Positions 57,335 to 64,000 of a stretch of 64,000 nucleotides of DNA are shown here, in pieces. Origin of the DNA: Allorhizobium paknamense (lineage in GTDB: Bacteria > Pseudomonadota > Alphaproteobacteria > Rhizobiales > Rhizobiaceae). The stretch is from contig NZ_JAUSWH010000001.1 in the NCBI RefSeq assembly GCF_030815125.1, positions 124,001 to 188,000 on the forward strand, given 5' to 3'. The notes beneath the pieces are model-generated. The model worked only from the letters and a program-made list of their open reading frames with translations. It made no database searches and was not told the origin of the DNA. Both the position numbers and the translations under genes were made by a program. Within the stretch, counting starts at the first letter, position 1. Every line of letters begins with the position of its first letter.

Positions 57335-59779
57335 TCAGCCCAGCGCCTGGCAGGACTGAAGATCGTAAAGGGTGAATTGCGGCACCACACCGCCCTCCAG
57401 CGGCGATTGCGGCGTGAAGATGATTCTGCGGCTTTCATCCGCCGCCAGATCGAAGGCATTGTCGCTGTAGCGACCCGGTATCCGGCTTTCGATCATCACG
57501 AAGAGCGCGAGACCGGTGGCGGAAACGGTCAGTTCCACCGAACCATTTTCCAGCATCCGGCTCGTCAGGCTGACACCCGAGGGCTGCAAGTCCAACGTCT
57601 TGTAGCTCACCGGAGCATAATGCCCCTCGCCCGTCATGCCGTTTCCGGCGGTGAAACTCCAGCCGACCAGGCTTGCCTCCGGCAGATCGGCAAGCGCGAT
57701 GCTGGCAATGATCTCCGCCCGATCCGGCGGGCAGCGGCCCTTGGCGGCCTTCAGGCAGATCTGCTTGCCTTGCAGGGTGAGCGCGAAGATATCGATTTCC
57801 ATGTCCACCGCCTCGGCGGTATCGTTGACCATGGAAAAATCGATCGTGCGGCCATCTTCCTTCGGAATGGCCGCCACCGTTACCGGCTGGAAGAAGCGCC
57901 GCACCATGTAATGCATGGCTTTCCAGTTGCCGCCATAATCGAGGCTGGACCAGGAGGCGACGGGCCATGTGTCGTTGAGCTGCCAATAGAGCGTGCCCAT
58001 GCAGTGCGGCTTCAGCGAGCGCCAATATTCCACCGCCGTCTTGATCGCCAGCCCCTGCTGGATCTGGCTGAGATAGACGAAATTGGCGAAATCCTTGGGA
58101 AAGCGGAAATAGCGGAACATGGTGCCGGCAATGCGCTCATTGCCACCGGCATTCTTCTGGTGCAGTTCGATCACCGGCGAGGCGATGTTCATATCCTTCG
58201 CCTCGGCAAAGCTCTCGATAACCGGCAGCGAGGTATAGGACTGGAAGCCGAATTCCGAGCAGAAGCGCGGGCGCACGGAACGATAATTGTCGAAGCTCTT
58301 GTTCTCGTGCCAGACGGACCAGTAATGCATGTCGCCGGAGCCATCGGCATGCCAGGCATCGCCGTAATCCAGATAGCCGGAAGCGGGGCTTGACGGCCAC
58401 CAGATGGCCTGCGGAAAGGCCCGTTTGACGCCCTGCTCTATCACCCGGTTCAGCCGGTCATAGGCCACCAGATAGCGGTCCCGGTTGGTGCGGCTTTCCT
58501 CGAACCAGGTGAGCGCGCCGACCAGTTCGTTATCGCCGCACCAGAGCGCGATGGAGGGATGCGATTGCAGGCGGCGGACCTGATAATCGACCTCCACAGC
58601 GACATTTTCCAGAAAATCCTCCGAGCAGGGATAGAGATTGCAGGCAAACATGAAATCCTGCCAGACCATCAGACCCAGCCGGTCGCAGAGCGCGTAGAAC
58701 CAGTCCGCCTCATAAAAGCCGCCACCCCAGACGCGGATCATGTTCATATTGGCGTCTTTGGCGGATTGCAGCAGATCTTCCACCTTTGATGCATCAGAGC
58801 GCGAATAAAGAGCATCGGCAGGGATCCAGTTGGCGCCCCGGCAGAAGATTTCCCGTCCGTTGACCTTCAGGGCAAAACGGCTGCCCACCTCATCCGCATC
58901 GGTCAGAAGCTCGACAGTACGAAGGCCGATGCGCTTTTCAACGGTTGCGCCCGGTACCGAGACCCTGAGATCGTAGAGCGCCTGCTCCCCGCTGCCGGAT
59001 GGCCACCAAAGACGCGGATGATCCACCTCGAACACATGGGTGATCACCGTTTCACCGGCATTGATGCCGCAATCCAGCCGTACCCGCTCGCCTTCCAGCT
59101 CGAAATGCACTGGCACCACGGCAGGCTCGCGGGCATAAAGGGTCGCCTTCACGGTCACATCCACGCGACCTTCCGCATGGTGCAACTGGCTGACCTCGAC
59201 ATGCTCGATGCGTGCCGGATCGAGTTTGCATATAGCAATGCGGCCATAAAGCCCGAGCGGGGCGATGGCGATATTCCAGTCCCAGCCGAAATGGCATTGC
59301 GGCTTGCGCAGCATATTGCCATTGGCAATCGGCGAATTACCGGGGTGGTAGGGAATATAAAACGGCTGGCGCGCCTGCCGCTCGGCACCGGCCTTGATGG
59401 ATGAATGGATAACGATGCGGATGGTGTTTTCACCGGGCTGAAGCGCCTCGGAAATATCCGGACGATAGCGGCGGAAGCAATTATCCGCCGACAGAACCGG
59501 AATGCCGTTGATGAAGACCACCGCCACCGTATCGAGATTATCGACATCCAGATACCAGCCGCCATCGACATGATCGAGGCTGAACGTTCGTGTCAGCACC
59601 CAGTCTTCATGGGCGACCCATTGCACAACCTCCTCATTGCGCCCGAAATAGGGATCGGGAATAATGCCTGCAGCATGAAGCGCCGAGTGCACATCGCCGG
59701 GCAGAGGGATTTCGCAAGAATGGTCTCCGCCCGTCGTGGCAAGGCCCCAGCGGCCGGAAAGATCAAGATCATTGGGCAT
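57335..59779 (-). CDS. Beta-mannosidase (glycoside hydrolase family 2)
   Basis: It encodes 814 residues after an AAGGAGG site; a longer frame to 59941 lies inside the ATPase gene and was rejected. It begins with the GH2 sugar-binding domain (DLSGRWGLATTGGDH, IPLPGDVHSALHAAGIIPDP), followed by the TIM barrel with the acid/base Glu in LWCGDNELVGAL and the nucleophile Glu in RPRFCSEFGFQSY. It hydrolyses beta-mannosides in the cytoplasm after import by the adjacent transporter; there is no signal peptide. Confidence 0.93.
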   Translation of the reverse strand: MPNDLDLSGRWGLATTGGDHSCEIPLPGDVHSALHAAGIIPDPYFGRNEEVVQWVAHEDWVLTRTFSLDHVDGGWYLDVDNLDTVAVVFINGIPVLSADNCFRRYRPDISEALQPGENTIRIVIHSSIKAGAERQARQPFYIPYHPGNSPIANGNMLRKPQCHFGWDWNIAIAPLGLYGRIAICKLDPARIEHVEVSQLHHAEGRVDVTVKATLYAREPAVVPVHFELEGERVRLDCGINAGETVITHVFEVDHPRLWWPSGSGEQALYDLRVSVPGATVEKRIGLRTVELLTDADEVGSRFALKVNGREIFCRGANWIPADALYSRSDASKVEDLLQSAKDANMNMIRVWGGGFYEADWFYALCDRLGLMVWQDFMFACNLYPCSEDFLENVAVEVDYQVRRLQSHPSIALWCGDNELVGALTWFEESRTNRDRYLVAYDRLNRVIEQGVKRAFPQAIWWPSSPASGYLDYGDAWHADGSGDMHYWSVWHENKSFDNYRSVRPRFCSEFGFQSYTSLPVIESFAEAKDMNIASPVIELHQKNAGGNERIAGTMFRYFRFPKDFANFVYLSQIQQGLAIKTAVEYWRSLKPHCMGTLYWQLNDTWPVASWSSLDYGGNWKAMHYMVRRFFQPVTVAAIPKEDGRTIDFSMVNDTAEAVDMEIDIFALTLQGKQICLKAAKGRCPPDRAEIIASIALADLPEASLVGWSFTAGNGMTGEGHYAPVSYKTLDLQPSGVSLTSRMLENGSVELTVSATGLALFVMIESRIPGRYSDNAFDLAADESRRIIFTPQSPLEGGVVPQFTLYDLQSCQALG

Positions 59780-59802
59780 GGGGGCTGCCTCCTTCTCGTG
59801 TC

Positions 59803-60894
<1,092 letters not shown>

Positions 60895-60897
60895 GGA

Positions 60898-61842
60898 TTA
60901 TCCCTTCACAGCACCGGCAGCGATGCCGCGGACGAAAAGACGCCCGGAAATGAAATAGACGATGAGGGGAACGGCGCCGGTCAGGATCGTGGCGGCCATG
61001 TTGACGTTATATTCCTTCACGCCCTGCACCGAATTGACGATGTTGTTGAGCTGCACCGTCATCGGATAGGTATCGGGCCGCGTGAAGACGACGCCGAACA
61101 GGAAGTCGTTCCAGATGCCGGTCACTTGCAGGATCATGGCCACCACGAAGATCGGCAGCGACATGGGCAGCATGATCCGGAAATAGATCTGCCAGAAGCC
61201 TGCGCCGTCGATGCGTGCCGCCTTGAACAATTCCTCCGGCAGCGATGCAAAGTAATTGCGGAATAACAGCGTCAGGATCGGCATGCCGAAAATGGTGTGC
61301 ACGATCACCAGACCCGTCAGCGTGCCGTAAATGCCGATTTCGCGGAGCAGGATGACGATCGGATAGATCATCACCTGATAGGGAATGAAGGCGCCGATGA
61401 CAAGGATGGAGAAGAACAGTTCCGCGCCCTTGAACTTCCAGTTGGCCAGCGCATAGCCGCTGACGGAGGCAATGATGATCGACACCAGCACCGACGGCAC
61501 GAGAATGCGCACCGAATTCCAGAAGCCGCGCGAAAGACCGTCGCAGTTGAGGCCCGTGCAGGCCTCAGCCCAGGCCTTCACCCAGGGCTCGAAGGTGATT
61601 TCCATGGGCGGGGAAAAGATGTTGCCCATCCGGATTTCCGGCATGCCCTTCAGCGAGGTCACGACCATCACGTAAAGCGGCAGCAGGTAATAGGCGGCGG
61701 CCACGAACAACAGGCCATAGAGAATGATGTTACGCCGGGACAGGATCGGCTTCGGCTTGCGCCCGCTCGGGCCCTCGCCCAGCCGGGATTTCGCAGGATC
61801 GAGGCCGGCGGCGACCGAATTGAGTGCGGAGTGATCAGCCAC
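60898..61842 (-). CDS. Sugar ABC transporter permease (MalG type)
   Basis: It encodes 314 residues with six membrane helices and the EAA loop FKAARIDGAGFWQIYFRIMLP. The GTG start at 61842 lies eight bases after GGAGG and overlaps the preceding permease by eight bases. The gene forms a pair with the permease at 61835. The EAA loop contacts the ATPase. Confidence 0.93.
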   Translation of the reverse strand: MADHSALNSVAAGLDPAKSRLGEGPSGRKPKPILSRRNIILYGLLFVAAAYYLLPLYVMVVTSLKGMPEIRMGNIFSPPMEITFEPWVKAWAEACTGLNCDGLSRGFWNSVRILVPSVLVSIIIASVSGYALANWKFKGAELFFSILVIGAFIPYQVMIYPIVILLREIGIYGTLTGLVIVHTIFGMPILTLLFRNYFASLPEELFKAARIDGAGFWQIYFRIMLPMSLPIFVVAMILQVTGIWNDFLFGVVFTRPDTYPMTVQLNNIVNSVQGVKEYNVNMAATILTGAVPLIVYFISGRLFVRGIAAGAVKG

Positions 61843-62737
61843 GCTTCTTCCCTCCAAATTCCAGATAGGCCCAGGGAATGATGATGATGGCGACGGTGAG
61901 CAGCATCATGGTGGAGGCGGCGAAGCCCTGCCCCAGGTTCTGCGCCTGGAACATGTAGTCATAGACATATTTCGCGGGCACTTCCGAAGCGATGCCGGGG
62001 CCGCCGCTGGTCTGGGCGACGACGAGATCGTAAACCTTGACGATGCCGCTGGCGATGATGACCAGCGTGGTGATGAACACCGGGCGCATCATCGGAATGA
62101 TGATGAAGAGATAGGTTCGCCACATCGGGATGCCATCGACGCGGGCAGCCTTCCAGATGTCTTCATCAATGCCACGCAGGCCCGCCAGCATCAGGCACAT
62201 GACCAGCCCCGTGCCCTGCCAGAGCCCGGCAATCAGGATGCCGTAGATGACGATGGAAGGATTATAGAGCGGATCGAAGGTAAAGTCCGTAAAGCCCAGC
62301 GAACGCACGACGGACTGGATGCCGAATTCCGGATTGAGCACCCATTGCCAGACCAGACCGGTGACGATGAAGGACAGCGCAAAGGGATAGAGAAAAATCG
62401 TGCGGAAGACATTCTCGAAACGGATCTTCTGATCCATCAGCGCCGCCAGCACGAAGCCGATGACCAGGCTGAAAATCAGCGAAAGAATGCCGTAGATCGC
62501 CAGATTCTGGATCGAGACGATCCAGCGGGCGGACGCCCACAAGCGATCATATTGATCGAGGCCGACGAAATTCAGCCGCGGCAGGAGCTTGGAATTGGTA
62601 AAGGAATAAACCACCGTCCAGACACTGCCGCCGAGAAAGACGACCAGCGCGATCAGGATCATGGGAATGGAAGCAATCTTTGCATTGAGATTGCGAAATA
62701 ACTGGTTGGGTCTGCCGGTCCGGCCCGTGGCCGCCAT
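61835..62737 (-). CDS. Sugar ABC transporter permease (MalF type)
   Basis: It encodes 300 residues after AAGGAGG. Six membrane helices and the EAA loop DIWKAARVDGIPMWRTYLFI mark the binding-protein-dependent permease family. It is the partner of the permease at 60898 and lies 108 bp downstream of the substrate-binding protein gene, the usual order in CUT1 importers. Confidence 0.94.
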   Translation of the reverse strand: MAATGRTGRPNQLFRNLNAKIASIPMILIALVVFLGGSVWTVVYSFTNSKLLPRLNFVGLDQYDRLWASARWIVSIQNLAIYGILSLIFSLVIGFVLAALMDQKIRFENVFRTIFLYPFALSFIVTGLVWQWVLNPEFGIQSVVRSLGFTDFTFDPLYNPSIVIYGILIAGLWQGTGLVMCLMLAGLRGIDEDIWKAARVDGIPMWRTYLFIIIPMMRPVFITTLVIIASGIVKVYDLVVAQTSGGPGIASEVPAKYVYDYMFQAQNLGQGFAASTMMLLTVAIIIIPWAYLEFGGKKRG

Positions 62738-62845
62738 GGGAGCCTCCTTCTCTCATCGCAACAGCATGCCTTTCGCCATGAGGAACCGTGCGGCAGGCCC
62801 ATGTAAACGGACCCGCCGCAGCGCACTCCTCAGGTGAGCAAACTG

Positions 62846-64000
62846 TCAGTCCGCGCTGCTGATGATCTCGGCAAAGCGCTTCTGCGCGGCATCCGCCGTC
62901 ATCGACGGATTGGCGAAGAATTGCGAGAACAGATCTTCCTTCTGCTTCTGCGTATCGGCAGAGAGCAACTGGTCGGTGCTGATCAATGCATTGCCCTTGG
63001 CCACAATGGCAAGGCCCTTCTTCATGCAGTCATTGGCGGATGCAAGATCGACGTCACCGCGAATGGGCAGCGACCCCTTCTTGAGGTTGAAGGCCACCTG
63101 CGCTTTCGGGCTGACGATGGTGGAGGCCAGCACTTCCTGGGCCTTCGCCTTCTCTTTGTCCTTCAACAGCGGGAAATAGAAGGCATCGCCACCGGTGGTG
63201 ATGTAATCGCTGAGGCCGAGGCCGGGAAGGCAGCTGTAATCCTTTCCTGCCGTCTGTCCGGCAAGCTGGAATTCGCCCTGCGCCCAGTCACCCATGATCT
63301 GTCCGCCAGCCTTGCCGGTGATGACGAGGTTGGTCGCCTGGTTCCAGTCCTGAACATTGCTGCCCTTGGCCATGTCACGGGCGTCGGCGGCGGCCTTGAA
63401 GACCTTCGCCATATCGGCGCCGCCTGCTGCATCGGCGTCCTTATCCTTGTAGACCTTCATGTAAAGGTCCTTGCCGCCCAAAGACAGCGCCAGCGTGTCG
63501 AAGAGACCACTGGCCTGCCAGGGCTGCCCGCCGAGCGCCAGCGGCTGGATACCGGCCTTCTTCAGCGCAGGCGCCGCGGCCACGAAGTCATTCCAGTTTT
63601 TCGGCACATCGACGCCAGCCTTCTTGAAGGCCTCGTTGGACAGCCAGAGCCATTGCCAGCTGTGGATATTCACCGGCGCGCAATAGATCTTGCCATCGAT
63701 GGTGCAGCTATCCAGCAGGCTTGCCGGCTTGATGACCTCTTTCCACTTTTCCTTGGTGGCAAGATCGGTCAGGTCACGCATCAGACCTGCTTCCACCAGT
63801 TCCTGCGCCTGACGGCCATGGTTGAACTGGGTGGCCCCCATCGGATCGCCGCCGGTAATCCGGCTGATCATGATGGGACGGGCAGTACCGCCGGACCCGG
63901 CAATGGCGCCATCCACCCATTTATTGCCCGTGGCATCGAAAGCCTTGGCCAGTTCCTTAACGGCGGCGGCCTCACCCCCCGAGGTCCACCAGTGTGTCAC
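62846..64000 (-). CDS. Sugar ABC transporter substrate-binding protein, partial
   Basis: It is the first visible gene of the operon; the start and signal peptide lie beyond base 64000. The 384 visible residues show the CUT1 binding-protein pattern: VTHWWTSGGE at the start of the mature protein, GGTARPIMISRITGGDPMG and IYCAPVNIHSWQWLWLSNEA in the ligand cleft. It should bind the sugar in the periplasm. The operon content suggests a beta-mannoside or mannose-containing oligosaccharide, but specificity cannot be read directly. Confidence 0.93.
   Translation of the reverse strand: MTHWWTSGGEAAAVKELAKAFDATGNKWVDGAIAGSGGTARPIMISRITGGDPMGATQFNHGRQAQELVEAGLMRDLTDLATKEKWKEVIKPASLLDSCTIDGKIYCAPVNIHSWQWLWLSNEAFKKAGVDVPKNWNDFVAAAPALKKAGIQPLALGGQPWQASGLFDTLALSLGGKDLYMKVYKDKDADAAGGADMAKVFKAAADARDMAKGSNVQDWNQATNLVITGKAGGQIMGDWAQGEFQLAGQTAGKDYSCLPGLGLSDYITTGGDAFYFPLLKDKEKAKAQEVLASTIVSPKAQVAFNLKKGSLPIRGDVDLASANDCMKKGLAIVAKGNALISTDQLLSADTQKQKEDLFSQFFANPSMTADAAQKRFAEIISSAD

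Overview
The window looks like a chromosomal segment of a Rhizobiaceae alphaproteobacterium (Agrobacterium, Rhizobium or Allorhizobium type). The evidence is a complete CckA hybrid kinase, a rhizobial DksA lacking its zinc-site cysteines, a 2134-residue homologue of the Agrobacterium growth pole ring protein (RgsE in Sinorhizobium), a GAAC-N7-GAAC-like SOS operator next to recA, a perfect CtrA-type box, DUF1127 and entericidin small proteins, and many copies of short palindromic intergenic repeats. I see no rRNA, tRNA, CRISPR array, transposase or prophage gene. Most of the window is core chromosome with a few accessory patches. No defence system or obviously new multi-gene machine was found.

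Layout. 0-5 kb: two tandem SPINDLY-type O-GlcNAc-transferase-like genes (the first cut by the window edge), a convergent phosphodiester glycosidase, an orphan ParA-like ATPase whose shared upstream region holds a CtrA-type site, and two small exported proteins including an entericidin lipoprotein. 5-14 kb: accessory metabolism and regulation (formyltransferase-like protein, a LysR regulator with a P450, DUF1127 protein, GlxA/AraC-type regulator, tannase-family esterase, membrane diguanylate cyclase, RBBP9-type hydrolase). 14-22 kb: purine genes purC-purS-purQ, a lipoprotein, a PagL-like deacylase, then the leftward cluster coaD-ppiA-ppiB-queA-tgt. 22.2-24.3 kb: a patch with no large genes except a GntR regulator; it holds three very small membrane-protein ORFs, a structured leader, terminators and repeats.

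24-41 kb: alaS and recA, divergent from a pseudouridine kinase/glycosidase pair (psuK-psuG); cckA divergent from a FliO-domain protein; dksA; a SixA-like phosphatase; a YcjX/YcjF-like pair; a periplasmic protein; and an HPt protein. 41-47 kb: the growth pole ring gene, with nine tandem 44-residue repeats in the middle. 47-54 kb: parE, a secreted hydrolase, tpiA, secG and pyrG. 54-64 kb: an aldo-keto reductase, then a leftward sugar operon of substrate-binding protein, two permeases, beta-mannosidase, ATPase, sugar isomerase and Gfo/Idh oxidoreductase. Together these would import a (probably mannose-containing) beta-glycoside, hydrolyse it and feed the sugar into oxidation and isomerisation.

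The points most worth a second look are: three of four canonical zinc ligands missing in Tgt as well as in DksA; two near-identical ~128-bp three-hairpin repeats 43 kb apart in opposite orientation; the small-protein locus at 22.5-23.4 kb with a leader hairpin and terminator; the 264-bp-periodic repeat inside the growth pole ring gene; and the CtrA-like and SOS-like sites.
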